DNA of 64,000 bases, taken from Chitinophagaceae bacterium (GTDB taxonomy: Bacteria; Bacteroidota; Bacteroidia; Chitinophagales; Chitinophagaceae). Each line of letters starts with the position of its first letter. Within the stretch, counting starts at the first letter, position 1. The notes beneath the pieces were generated by a model, which did no database searches, had not been told where the DNA came from, and saw only the letters and a list, made by a program, of their open reading frames with translations. The DNA is taken from positions 62,001-126,000 of the forward strand of contig JAMLGT010000001.1 in NCBI GenBank assembly GCA_023957755.1, in the 5' to 3' direction. This document shows positions 36,073-45,900 of the stretch, one piece after another. A program made the position numbers and the translations under genes.

Positions 36073-37191
36073 TTGAGAAACTTTGCCTTTGCCCAAGCTA
36101 GAGGCAGGATACACTATCCTGAACTGGACTCTATTCGGGGATTAGGATTTCTTGTGGTATTCACATACCATGCTTCGGGCTTGAGCGAGCTACTTAAAGA
36201 GGGATCATTGGGTTTGTACGTATTCAAGAAATCGGGACCATTTGCTATCGAGACTTTCTTTGTCTTATCCTCATTCCTTTTGACATGGCTCGCCCTCAAT
36301 GAAGAAAAACGCAAAGGGAAATTTTCAATCAGGAACTACTTCATGCGTCGTATTCTACGAATATGGCCTTTATACTTCCTGATAATGGCTATCGGATTCA
36401 TTGCCATTCCGCTACTGGCCAGCCACTCCGGCCAAACCCTGACCCTTCCAAACAAATGGTATTACCTTCTTTTTATAGCCAACTTCTACACGCTCCCACA
36501 TGTTTATTTCCTACAGTTTCTATGGTCTATTTCAGTAGAGGAGCAGTTTTACTTCATTTGGGGCTTTTCATTAAAATTTTTAATGAAACATATCAAATGG
36601 ATCGCATTCGTAATAATGGCTATTAGTGTAGGTTTTACTGTGCACAGAATATCTCACCAAACTCCAAAGTATTTTCATACCCTCAACTATTTTTTCGACT
36701 TCGCATGTGGAGCACTCGCGGCTTATACACTATTCATTAGAAACAGAATCGTCAGGATATTTTCCAATTTTAATCGATTTCATACCACCCTCTACTATTT
36801 GGCACTGCCAATATTGTTTGTGCTATTCTATTTTCTGGAGAAAAATAATCCGGGGATTGCCGGCGACTTCTATTCTTTATTATTCAGGTATCTCTTTATC
36901 ATCTATGTGGCACTCCTTATCATAGAGCAACTCACAAACCCTTCAAGAACTAAGGTGTTTGGTAAAAACAAGTTTCTGATACTTACCGGAAAAATCTCTT
37001 ATGGTTTATATTGCTTTCATGGAATAAACATCACTTTGGCGGGCTTAATAGTATCCCGGTTTTTTCCCGACTTACCCATAATAATAACATATATAGGCAC
37101 ATTTATCTTTAACTATGTATTAGCCTGGACTATCTATACATATTATGAATTGCCATTCCTAAGATTAAAAGAAAAGTGGAAAGGGGCCTGA
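36073..37191 (+). CDS. Membrane acyltransferase family protein (OafA/YrhL type)
   Basis: 372-residue polytopic protein of the acyltransferase-3 family, which O-acylates sugars of surface polysaccharides or LPS at the inner membrane. It starts with YPELDSIRGLGFLVVFTYHAS, where the Arg-Gly and the His near residue 35 are the usual catalytic area. RRILRIWPLY and FLWSISVEEQFYFIW follow, and about ten hydrophobic segments are visible. No ATG is near; the TTG at 36073 places the first conserved motif about 16 residues in, as expected. It follows porU2 by 50 bases and may share its transcript. T9SS substrates can be attached to A-LPS in some species, so a link is conceivable but not shown. Confidence 0.85.
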   Translation: MRNFAFAQARGRIHYPELDSIRGLGFLVVFTYHASGLSELLKEGSLGLYVFKKSGPFAIETFFVLSSFLLTWLALNEEKRKGKFSIRNYFMRRILRIWPLYFLIMAIGFIAIPLLASHSGQTLTLPNKWYYLLFIANFYTLPHVYFLQFLWSISVEEQFYFIWGFSLKFLMKHIKWIAFVIMAISVGFTVHRISHQTPKYFHTLNYFFDFACGALAAYTLFIRNRIVRIFSNFNRFHTTLYYLALPILFVLFYFLEKNNPGIAGDFYSLLFRYLFIIYVALLIIEQLTNPSRTKVFGKNKFLILTGKISYGLYCFHGINITLAGLIVSRFFPDLPIIITYIGTFIFNYVLAWTIYTYYELPFLRLKEKWKGA

Positions 37192-37252
37192 TTTAGCTGA
37201 GATTATTTCATCTTCATCAATCTGTATTAGCAATCAAGTCATGCTTCACACT

Positions 37253-37260
37253 TAATTTTG
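37253..37260 (+). promoter_or_regulatory. Candidate -7 promoter box for the YpdA-like gene
   Basis: TAATTTTG is an exact TAnnTTTG match ending 6 bases before the ATG at 37267, the same spacing as at tyrS. Confidence 0.5.
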
Positions 37261-37266
37261 CTTTCA

Positions 37267-38295
37267 ATGACTCATTACGACTTAATCATAATTGGAGGAG
37301 GACCAATTGGCCTTGCCTGCGGTATTGAGGCACGCAATGCCGGGTTGAACTACCTTATAATTGAAAAAGCAGCACTGGTAAATTCCCTCTACCACTATCC
37401 GGTAAACATGACTTTTTTCAGCACCAGTGAGAAACTGGAAATTGGGAAGGTTCCATTTGTCAGCAACAACAGAAGGCCTGCAAGAAGAGAAGCGCTTGAA
37501 TATTATAGGCGAATAGTCACAACCTTCGACCTTAACATTCATTTCTTCGAGGAAGTAAAGGAGGTAACAAAATATGGTAATCACAAAAAGGTCATTACTT
37601 CTTTATCATCCTATAAGGCTGACAATATCATTGTGGCCACAGGGTTCTACGGGCTACCGGTGATGATGAATGTAAAAGGCGAACATCTTAGAAAGGTCAA
37701 ACACTATTACGACGATCCACACTTTTACGCCTTTCAGAATGTAATAGTTGTGGGAGCGGCTAACTCTGCAATTGATGCTGCTCTTGAAACATGGCGCAAG
37801 GGTGCCAGGGTGACTCTGGTCATTCGCGATCACGAAATCAGCCAGCGCGTAAAGTACTGGGTACGGCCGGATATCCTCAACAGAATAAAAGAAGGTGCTA
37901 TCAAAGTATATTACGATTCTTCGATAAAAGAAATCCGCGAGAAAGAAGTGGACATTAAAACTCCAAACGGAAAAATAACTTTGCCGAACGACTGGGTGCT
38001 GGCCATGACCGGCTACCGACCTGATATGATGTTCCTGCAATCGATGGGTGTAAAACTTTCAAATGATGAGGCACTTAAGCCATCATACAACGAAAAGACC
38101 CATGAATCTAATGTAAAAGGTATTTACCTGGCAGGTGTAATCTGCGGTGGTATGAACACCCACAAATGGTTTATTGAAAATTGCCGTGAACACGCGGGAA
38201 TTATTATGAAAGACATTTTAAGAAAAAGGAAAAACGCGAATACACATAAGAGCCTGATCAAAGAAAGTAAAGGAAAGCCATCAAACCGCTTATAA
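37267..38295 (+). CDS. ypdA: YpdA-family FAD/NAD(P)-dependent oxidoreductase
   Basis: 342-residue flavoprotein of the YpdA family, proposed bacillithiol-disulfide reductases. It has an N-terminal FAD dinucleotide-binding motif (LIIIGGGPIGLACGIEA), a second Rossmann motif for NAD(P)H (VIVVGAANSAIDAALE), and MTGYRPD and KGIYLAGVICGGMNTHKWFIENCREH near the C-terminus. There is no CxxC redox pair, which separates it from thioredoxin reductase and fits YpdA. The ATG at 37267 is preferred over the in-frame TTG at 37258, which is inside the promoter-like box. The last 20 residues are basic and probably disordered. It is convergent with corA, with 8 bases between stops. Confidence 0.87.
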   Translation: MTHYDLIIIGGGPIGLACGIEARNAGLNYLIIEKAALVNSLYHYPVNMTFFSTSEKLEIGKVPFVSNNRRPARREALEYYRRIVTTFDLNIHFFEEVKEVTKYGNHKKVITSLSSYKADNIIVATGFYGLPVMMNVKGEHLRKVKHYYDDPHFYAFQNVIVVGAANSAIDAALETWRKGARVTLVIRDHEISQRVKYWVRPDILNRIKEGAIKVYYDSSIKEIREKEVDIKTPNGKITLPNDWVLAMTGYRPDMMFLQSMGVKLSNDEALKPSYNEKTHESNVKGIYLAGVICGGMNTHKWFIENCREHAGIIMKDILRKRKNANTHKSLIKESKGKPSNRL

Positions 38296-38303
38296 AGGTG
38301 GTA

Positions 38304-39395
38304 TTAAAACCAGCCCCTGCGTTTAAAAACCCAAATCATCACAACCGGGATAACAAACATCACCCCTACTGCCATCCAGAATCCAAATTGATTGTCCAAC
38401 CAGGGCATTGTGCTGAAATTCATTCCGAAGATACCACCAATCACTGTGGCAGGAGCCAATAAACAGGTAACGATTGCCATCACTTTCATCACCTCATTCA
38501 TCTTAAGGTTCAGTTCGCTCAGATAGAGGTCGTGCAGGTTGAGCATCATATCCCGATAATTTTCCGAAAGCTCGCTCGCCTGCACAATATGATCATAAAC
38601 ATCCTTAAAATACTTCTCCGTCTTCTCTTCTATCAGTTCAGAATCGCTACGCATGATGTTGCCCACCAACTCACGAACAGGGCTGATATTTCTTTTCAGA
38701 AAAATCATCTCCTTCCTGAGTGAGTTGATATTGGCCAGTGTAACCGTATTAGCTTGTTGCACAATATCTTCTTCGAGATCTTCAATACTCTCACCCAACC
38801 TTTCCATAATCACAAAATAATTGTCCACTATCAGGTCGATGATTGAATAAAAAAGGTAGTCGGACCCGTTCTGCCTGATCTTTCCTGCTGGATTGCCTAA
38901 CTTATCGCTCACTATCCTTAAAAGATCTTTTTGAGATTCTTCCTGAAAAGTGATTACAAAATTTTTTCCCAGCACAATACTCAACTGTTCTGTCTCCAGC
39001 ATTCTCGTTTCTGCATCGAAATACATCATATACATCAATACATAAAACACCCCCTCCATTTCATCCATTTTAGGGCGTTGCCCAAGGCTCATAATATCTT
39101 CCGTCAAAAGAGGGTGAATCGAAAAAATCTGGCTGATGGTACTAATATCATCCTGCCTGAGTCCGTCTATATTTATCCAAAGGTTGGTATTCCCATCTCT
39201 ATATTTCTCACAGTCCTGTGCCGATACGGACCTGTGAATATTCAGACTAAGCGGGTCATACTGATATACAGTGATATGAGTTTTTTCAGGCTCAGTCCTT
39301 GCAGGATGCACGGTAGGATTCACATGGAGCACACGTGTTTTCGCCTGCAGAAAAGAGGCCCCAAATAACTTTCTCTTTTTCTTACGCATAACCAT
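38304..39395 (-). CDS. corA: CorA family magnesium/cobalt transport protein
   Basis: 363-residue inner-membrane Mg(II) channel of the CorA/Mrs2 family. The N-terminal two thirds form the cytoplasmic funnel (EDIMSLGQRPKMDEMEGVFYV, EDLEEDIVQQAN, then long helices). Two C-terminal membrane segments carry the signature GMN in IGGIFGMNFSTMPW and end in a basic cytoplasmic tail (VFKRRGWF). The start may be the ATG at 39395 or the ATG 6 bases later. The first 40 residues are basic and rich in His, Pro and Thr, less conserved than the rest. It lies 28 bases downstream of kdsB on the same strand, with no functional relation evident. Confidence 0.95.
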   Translation of the reverse strand: MVMRKKKRKLFGASFLQAKTRVLHVNPTVHPARTEPEKTHITVYQYDPLSLNIHRSVSAQDCEKYRDGNTNLWINIDGLRQDDISTISQIFSIHPLLTEDIMSLGQRPKMDEMEGVFYVLMYMMYFDAETRMLETEQLSIVLGKNFVITFQEESQKDLLRIVSDKLGNPAGKIRQNGSDYLFYSIIDLIVDNYFVIMERLGESIEDLEEDIVQQANTVTLANINSLRKEMIFLKRNISPVRELVGNIMRSDSELIEEKTEKYFKDVYDHIVQASELSENYRDMMLNLHDLYLSELNLKMNEVMKVMAIVTCLLAPATVIGGIFGMNFSTMPWLDNQFGFWMAVGVMFVIPVVMIWVFKRRGWF

Positions 39396-39423
39396 CTCAT
39401 TTACCTATTCCGGAATACAACCC

Positions 39424-40158
39424 CTACATGTGATTCCATTTCTTATAGAACTCCTTTGCCTTTTCGAGATCCTCCGGTGTATCTATCGACAATGGTGTCT
39501 CATCGGTAACCACCATCCTTATGGAAATGCCATTTTCCAGATAACGGAGTTGTTCCAGCATCTCCGTAGTTTCCAACGGCGACTTTTCAAGGGTGGGAAA
39601 CTGCAACAACACATCCTTCCTGTATCCATAAATACCAATATGTTTCATGTATGCTACTGAAGACCCCTGATTCCTTCTAAATGGTATTGGTGCTCGTGAG
39701 AAATACATTGCATTTCCACTACAGGAAGCCACTACCTTCACATAGTTTGGATTCAGAATATCCGACTCCTCATTAATAGGGGTCATTAAAGATGCTACCT
39801 GTACCCTCTCATCATCAAAGGCGCTGAGTAGTGACCTCAATCCCTGCACATTGACAAAAGGCTCATCTCCCTGCACATTAATTACCACTTCTGTATCCAG
39901 CCTTTCTGCTACCGAGGCTATCCTGTCGCTGCCCGACTCGAACTCCCCTTGGCTCATCATCGCATAACCTCCGTTTTGTATTATTTCATTAAATATCCGC
40001 TGGTCATCTGTGATTACGATTACCTCGTCGAACAAATGGGTAAGTACCGTATTTTCATACGTATGCCTGATAATCGTTTTATCTCCCAGCATTTGCAGCA
40101 ACTTACCCGGGAAGCGGGTAGATCCATAACGGGCCGGTATAAGTGCTACAGATTTCAT
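39424..40158 (-). CDS. kdsB: 3-Deoxy-manno-octulosonate cytidylyltransferase
   Basis: Activates KDO with CTP to CMP-KDO for the inner core of lipopolysaccharide. The 244-residue cytoplasmic enzyme has the nucleotide-binding opening ALIPARYGSTRFPGK (5-19), ESGSDRIASVAERL, VINVQGDEPFV, the text YFSRAPIPF, and a C-terminal SIDTPEDLEKAKEF. These match KdsB throughout, and length is normal. The gene supports a Gram-negative outer membrane with LPS. It lies between dnaN (93 bases upstream) and corA on the minus strand. Confidence 0.96.
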   Translation of the reverse strand: MKSVALIPARYGSTRFPGKLLQMLGDKTIIRHTYENTVLTHLFDEVIVITDDQRIFNEIIQNGGYAMMSQGEFESGSDRIASVAERLDTEVVINVQGDEPFVNVQGLRSLLSAFDDERVQVASLMTPINEESDILNPNYVKVVASCSGNAMYFSRAPIPFRRNQGSSVAYMKHIGIYGYRKDVLLQFPTLEKSPLETTEMLEQLRYLENGISIRMVVTDETPLSIDTPEDLEKAKEFYKKWNHM

Positions 40159-40251
40159 TGGTAAAAAAATGTATGATTTACTGACAATCTATACTCATCC
40201 AAAGTGTAGATTTCATGGCGCCATCAAAGGAAGGTTGTCGGGGCAAAACCA

Positions 40252-41379
40252 TTATATGGTAATTACCAGTGGCATCAACAGCATCAATAATTCTTCCTGG
40301 CTATCTTTCTTTTCTCCGCCATCGTATGGCCTTAGTATGCCCGGCTTGGTAGGGGAGGTAAGTTCTATAACCACTTCCTCTGTATCTGTAGCCGCAAGCA
40401 TTTCAATCAATGTCTTAGCATTAAAAGCAATCTTCATGTCTTCGCCTTCATACTGGCACGACATCCGCTCATTTCCCTCAAAACTCAAATCTGTATCCTG
40501 CGACTCAAGTCCCAGTTCGCTACCGGTAATGGTTAGCGCCACCAGATAAGTACTCTTATTGCTAAATACACTTACCCTGCGTAACGCCAGCTCAAAGTTG
40601 TTCTTGTTAACGACGAGCTTATAGGGATTATTGGCAGGAATCACCACTCTGTAATCAGGATAGCGTGCATCTATCAGGCGGCACATTATCTCCGAAGCAC
40701 CATGTTGCACAAACAAATGTTTAGAGTTATAGGACACCACAAGTTCCTCATCGCTCACCGGCAGCAGGCCTTTCATCAGCAAAAGCGGTTTGCGGGGCAC
40801 AATAAAAGAGGCCTCTTTCTTATTGCTGACATCAGTACGTGTTAATTTTGCCAGTCTGTGTGCATCTGTAGCCACTGTAGTGAGCATATTCTTTGACAGT
40901 TCAAAGAACACTCCTGACATGGCCGGGCGAAGATTGTCTGTACCTGCAGCAAAGAGACACTTGCCAATAATTGCATGCATAGCCGTGGCCGGCATCTTGA
41001 AAGAATCAGAGTCTTCACTATCCGGGTCTCTCGGAAAATTCTCGGGGCTTTCTCCCATAATCTTATACTTACCCGTATCACTTGTAATTTCTACAGCATA
41101 AGATTTATCAATGGTAAAAGTGAGCGGCTGCTCAGGAATATTTCGAAGCGAGTCCATAAGGATGCGCGCAGGGATACATACTTTCCCCTCTTCACGAGCC
41201 TCTATATCAATCTTTACCTTTACTACCGTCTCCAGGTCGGTACCGATTACCGTCAGTTGGTTATCCTGTATTTCAAATAAGAAATCTAACAAAATAGGTA
41301 ACACGGTGTTAGAGTTTAATACACCACCGATTTGTTGCAGGTTTTTGAGCAGTTGTGTGGAGGAAACGATGAACTTCAT
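40252..41379 (-). CDS. dnaN: DNA polymerase III sliding clamp (beta subunit)
   Basis: 375-residue subunit of the ring that holds the replicative polymerase on DNA. Three similar domains are visible in order. The start MKFIVSSTQLLKNLQQIGGV and SNTVLPILLDFLF mark the first; ATDAHRLAKLTRTD, the most diagnostic text, marks the second; FEGNERMSCQYEGEDMKIAFN and the C-terminal MLLMPLVI, which lines the protein-binding pocket, mark the third. It is not next to dnaA or recF, so this is not the origin-proximal arrangement seen in many bacteria. A promoter-like box lies just upstream. Confidence 0.97.
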   Translation of the reverse strand: MKFIVSSTQLLKNLQQIGGVLNSNTVLPILLDFLFEIQDNQLTVIGTDLETVVKVKIDIEAREEGKVCIPARILMDSLRNIPEQPLTFTIDKSYAVEITSDTGKYKIMGESPENFPRDPDSEDSDSFKMPATAMHAIIGKCLFAAGTDNLRPAMSGVFFELSKNMLTTVATDAHRLAKLTRTDVSNKKEASFIVPRKPLLLMKGLLPVSDEELVVSYNSKHLFVQHGASEIMCRLIDARYPDYRVVIPANNPYKLVVNKNNFELALRRVSVFSNKSTYLVALTITGSELGLESQDTDLSFEGNERMSCQYEGEDMKIAFNAKTLIEMLAATDTEEVVIELTSPTKPGILRPYDGGEKKDSQEELLMLLMPLVITI

Positions 41380-41395
41380 ACTGTATGTTTATTGC

Positions 41396-41403
41396 CAAAG
41401 ATA
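41396..41403 (-). promoter_or_regulatory. Candidate -7 promoter box for dnaN
   Basis: TATCTTTG on the minus strand matches TAnnTTTG exactly, 16 bases before the dnaN ATG. Confidence 0.5.
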
Positions 41404-41417
41404 AAGATTCGTAATTA

Positions 41418-42338
41418 TTAAAACCCAGTGGCCGGATCGGGGTTATCTACTTTTTTTACCCGTTTCTTCTGAACCATGTATAAGCCCGAAAAAATCAATA
41501 CGGTGGCAATCAGTTTATCTGCCGTCATCATTTCATTCATAAACAATACAGCAATAATTCCGGTAAAGAGGGGTTGTGTATATATATAAGCACCGGCAAG
41601 CGATGCATTGAGTATCTTAATGCCGTAAAGATTAAAAACATAAGCCAGAAATGTTCCCGGCACACAGATAAGCAATAGCAACCACCACTCCTTCGCATTC
41701 ATGCTTATTAAAGAAAAATCCCTGACTTCGGTAATACAAAAAGGCAGAATCATTATCAGGCCAAAGGTGAATATCATACGGGTAACCATCATAGGAGAGT
41801 AGGTCTCCATCAGCGGCTTTGCAATAATGAAATAGGTGGTATAAGCAAGAGTGCTCAAAATAATGAGCGAATCGCCGAGCACCAGGTTGTCACCTCCGTA
41901 AGACTCTTTTCCCCTGAGCAGAAAGAAGGCGCCTCCCAAGGCCAGGAATAATCCTGTCCCCTTCAGCAATGTCAACTTTTCACGAAGCACCCACGATGCA
42001 AAAAGAGTTATCATCAGGGGCGACAGAAGCGTAAGTAGTGAAGCGTGCATGGGTGAAGTAAATTCCAGGCCTTTGATAAACAGCATCTGATTCAGAGCAA
42101 TTGCCGTAAGCGCACAATAGGCAATCCTGATCAGGTCTTTTTTCTTAATTACTTCTTTCCTGGGTTTGAACAGGAATAAAATCCAGAAGAGGAGGGCGCT
42201 TACAAATACCCTGTAAAAATTAAGCCCAAAAGGACCTGCAATTTTATTCACCGTGAAAAACTTTATGGCATTATAATTCAGGGCGAAAAACAGGTTAGTA
42301 CCTACCAGAGCAAGATGGGCCTTCAGGGTGGATGTCAA
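41418..42338 (-). CDS. DMT superfamily (EamA-type) exporter
   Basis: About 306-residue membrane protein with ten hydrophobic segments in two EamA repeats, the drug/metabolite transporter layout. The first repeat shows LALVGTNLFFALNYNAIKF and ALNQMLFIKGLEFTSP. The second shows GTFLAYVFNLYGIKILNASLAGAYIY read in part, and ends with a basic tail. The start is uncertain: no ATG is near, a TTG at 42338 gives the usual DMT N-terminus, and a GTG at 42368 would add 10 residues. Substrate unknown. It lies 38 bases upstream of dnaN on the same strand. Confidence 0.85.
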   Translation of the reverse strand: MTSTLKAHLALVGTNLFFALNYNAIKFFTVNKIAGPFGLNFYRVFVSALLFWILFLFKPRKEVIKKKDLIRIAYCALTAIALNQMLFIKGLEFTSPMHASLLTLLSPLMITLFASWVLREKLTLLKGTGLFLALGGAFFLLRGKESYGGDNLVLGDSLIILSTLAYTTYFIIAKPLMETYSPMMVTRMIFTFGLIMILPFCITEVRDFSLISMNAKEWWLLLLICVPGTFLAYVFNLYGIKILNASLAGAYIYTQPLFTGIIAVLFMNEMMTADKLIATVLIFSGLYMVQKKRVKKVDNPDPATGF

Positions 42339-42368
42339 TTGTAAAAATTTAAGAGTGCAAAGGTGCAC

Positions 42369-42962
42369 AAAAAGAAACTGGATATCGTATTAGAATATCT
42401 CTTATTTATCACCTGATTGATAATCCCTTTTATCTTCCCCAATACCCGGGCATGTACTTAATCATCCAGCCCCCGATCATTATTCCACACCAGAAAACCA
42501 TCCCGGATTTCTACGACAGAAATACTATTCAACTGATACCCGGAAAAAAAATTTATTTCCTCGATTCATATAAGATTTATTGTTCCTTTTTATCATTTCA
42601 TCCTGCTAAATGGTAAACCGTACAAATTACACTCTGACTGTAAAATTCACATAAGTTGCTGATCATCAATATTATAAATTACATCCCAACCTCACTTTCC
42701 TGCCATACAATCCGATGAGTCCACCTTCAGGATTTTAAATTTTTATATTATATTTTTTTGATATTTTGTGATAATTATATATTTTTAAAAAAAATATTCT
42801 TAAAATTCTGATGATATTTTTCCTTCTCTACGATTTATTAGTGTAGAGATCACAAAGGTGGACTAACTGCGCCTTTTCCGGTCTTTCTGTTCTATCCAAT
42901 TCCTATCCAGAACCTTCCCCCTTCCGGAAAACAAAAAAATTTAATGCTAAATCTTTTTGCTT
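42369..42962. other. 594-base AT-rich intergenic region with inverted repeats
   Basis: No supported gene is seen here. Bases about 42735-42820 are extremely AT-rich with A and T tracts, so the DNA may be curved. AGTCCACCTT at 42718-42727 is repeated inverted as AAGGTGGACT at 42855-42864, flanking that tract. TCTCTAC (42825-42831) and GTAGAGA (42843-42849) form a second inverted pair. TTTTCCGG (42874-42881) and CCGGAAAA (42924-42931) form a third. It is probably the control region of the 15-kb surface-protein locus that follows. A box TCTTTTTG at 42952-42959, one base off TAnnTTTG, lies 3 bases before the start codon. Confidence 0.6.
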
Positions 42963-45900
42963 ATGCGCAATCTTTCCTTTACAGCCTTGATCTGCCTGTT
43001 ATCACCTGTATTATTGTTCGGCCAGAGAGTCGACACAAAAAAAAGTCCTACCGGAAACCCGGTAATCATCAATACCAAGGCAGGACAAAAGACTATTCAG
43101 CCTCCATTTACATATCAGGGAAGCGCCTTGCGTACAAGACCACAAAACAGACCCGTCACAAGGAATAAGACGGTAAAAAAGCAAGCGCCTCCGAAGGGGA
43201 ATTTCACCAAAGAAATGATTCGGGTGGACCTGAAGACAGTTTCAGGCGCCAATCTGCGTGGCACAAAATCCACCAGAGAATTGCCGGTTTATTTTCCTAA
43301 GAGTGAATCGGGCATCCCGCAACAAATGAAACGCGCATGGGATTATGAAACTATTACCCTGACCAATCAGGGGGATATAGATAATTTCAGTACCCTTTAT
43401 CCGGGATGTACCTCAGTAAGATTGCTGACAATAGACGGGAGTGCTATCAACAATCTGAGTACTCTCTCTGCATTAGAATCGGCCGGTACCCTCATCGTGA
43501 AAAACACATCTCTTACAAGCCTGGCCTCACTCACAAGCCTTACTTCCATTTCCGATTCGTTGGTAATTGATAACAATAGTTTACTCACCAGCGTCGGGCT
43601 CTCAAACGTGGCTACATTAGGTGGCCTTACTTTGCGCAGCCTTCCGTTACTGACTACGCTCGATGCGTTCAGCAGTTCGCTTACTGATATTGCCAATAGT
43701 GTACTCGTCTCCAACTCGGCCGTCACATCACTTGCCGGGTTATCCACAGTTGTAAATATTGGGGGCGACCTTAAGGTCACTGGCAGTAATATAATTGCAC
43801 CGGGGCTTACAAGCCTTAGTACTGTCGGCTATATATGGTTTGAAAATAATAGCCAGATGACTAACCCTGGCCTGGCTCCCCTCACAAATATGGCCGGACT
43901 GTTCTTAAGTAATCTTCCTCAAATAACCTCACTTGGATCCAGCGCTTCCGGACTTTCCAGTGGCAATATCGCCACCCTGTGGCTGTCCGGTATGCCGCAA
44001 TTGACAGACATTACTTATGTAGAACAATTCACTTCTGTCTCCAATATTATATTTATGAATTGCGATGCGCTTACGAATATGGATGCCTTTCAGAATATCA
44101 CCAGTGCTCGCTATGGCATTTTTGTATATAGTAATGATGCATTGCAAAGCATTTCGGGACTTAGCCAGATCACTACTGTGGCATATGATAAAATCGAGGT
44201 TTCTTCCAACAATAACCTGACATCGCTGAATGGGCTGCAAAATATCCTGGAAACCGACGCCCTTTGGATTACAGACAACGCTGCACTGACATCGTTATCC
44301 ATGCTGCACAGCAGTTTACAGATCAATAATGTGAACGGGGATGATTTGCGAATTTTATATAATTCACAATTGTCTGTCTGTAATGTTCCTGCTATTTGTA
44401 ATTATCTGAATAGTGGTAATGCTGTAAACCCACAGGTAGATGGGAATGCGGGAGATTGTTCTGATCTAACTTCTTTGAACAACAGTTGCGGCACCTCATC
44501 TGATTGCCAGGTCAAAACAGTTATTACCTGGAATGGAAGTGTAAGCGACGAATGGAGCGACCCGCAAAACTGGACACCCAATCAGGTACCTGATGAATGT
44601 TCGGTGGTAATCATCGATGCCCCCAATGACTATGAGCCCAATGCAAACGGAGAAATCACTATAGGTGGCTTAAAAATGAATAGTGCCTCTTTGTATATGA
44701 ATGGATATAACCTTACGGTTTCAGATACATTCAATTTGTACGATTCATACATCGAGGGGGTGGACGTATTAAATGTATTAAAGCCCATCAGCCCCAAAAT
44801 CAGCTATTCCAGTATTGACTCTTATGGCGAAATAAGAATATCCAACTTCACAGGAGAGGCACGAATTTTTTTTAATACTTTTTACGGCAACACCTTTATA
44901 AGCGACTATATCAGCAGGGCAACAGACGCCTACACGTTTGGGAATAGTGTCTATGGTAATTTCACGTTCACAAATAATAGTCCCTATGGGTCAAATTACC
45001 TTGCCAATGGGTCAGCGGCCGAGGATTATATTAATGGCGACCTCACCATTATAAATACTGCTACCGGAACTATTGCTATAGGAATTGGTGATGGTGAACC
45101 TCTGGTAGTGGACGGGCATGTAACCATTAACCAGGCCTATCCCGGAAATGTGTACTTAGATAAAATTACGTTTACCGGCAGTAATTTTCAGCAACTGACT
45201 GTTCCTCCGGCTGGCGGTGGTCTTCAAAGAGGCCCCATAGAAATCGGCCCTTTCCAAATCAAGAAGATATTCTTCAGAAAGGACGGTGGATACCTGTTCC
45301 CGCAACAGGATATCATGGTGACCGAACAACTGGTGATGGGAGACGGAAATGGTATATTCGGAAGCCAGCAAAGCGCGATGCTCGTGATTGGGGATGGCGC
45401 TTCTGTGGTGGATGAAAATCCGGTCAGTGGTTCATTTGTGGAAGGCCCCATGAAAAAAATCGGAAACACCGCTTTTACCTTCCCACTTGGTAAGAGTGTA
45501 GGCATGATAGGTTTGAGCGGAAAGCAACCAAATCAAAGTAATTCATTTGCCCAGCGTGAATTGTATGGCGATTTTAAAGCACCCCTTAGTATTTCTGCGC
45601 CAGCAGAAAGTTATGCCGAGTTTGTAGCTGAATACAAAAGGACCAACCTGCAAAGCGACGGGTACGATCCTAACCAGCATGAGGCAGGGGTAGATGGAAT
45701 CATCGGAGATGAACACTGGATACTGACCCATTTACTAGGCACCTCGAATGTGAATGTTACACTGTCATACGACAAAAATCGTGTGGAGGTTCCAATTTCT
45801 GGCGGGCTACTTAACATCACCGGATGGGACGGCACTAAATGGATTAGCCATCCAAAAGGAACCCCCACCGGCGACAATAACAGTGGCACCATACCTACAG

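Noticed and set aside
42735-42870. Small mobile element or MITE bounded by the 10-base inverted repeat
   Set aside because: No target-site duplication at the outer edges (GATG against AACT), no transposase and no second copy in the window. Kept only as an inverted-repeat observation.
42369-42962. tRNA or other structured RNA gene in the long gap
   Set aside because: No T-loop-like motif, no cloverleaf and no recognisable riboswitch core; only short inverted repeats in AT-rich DNA.
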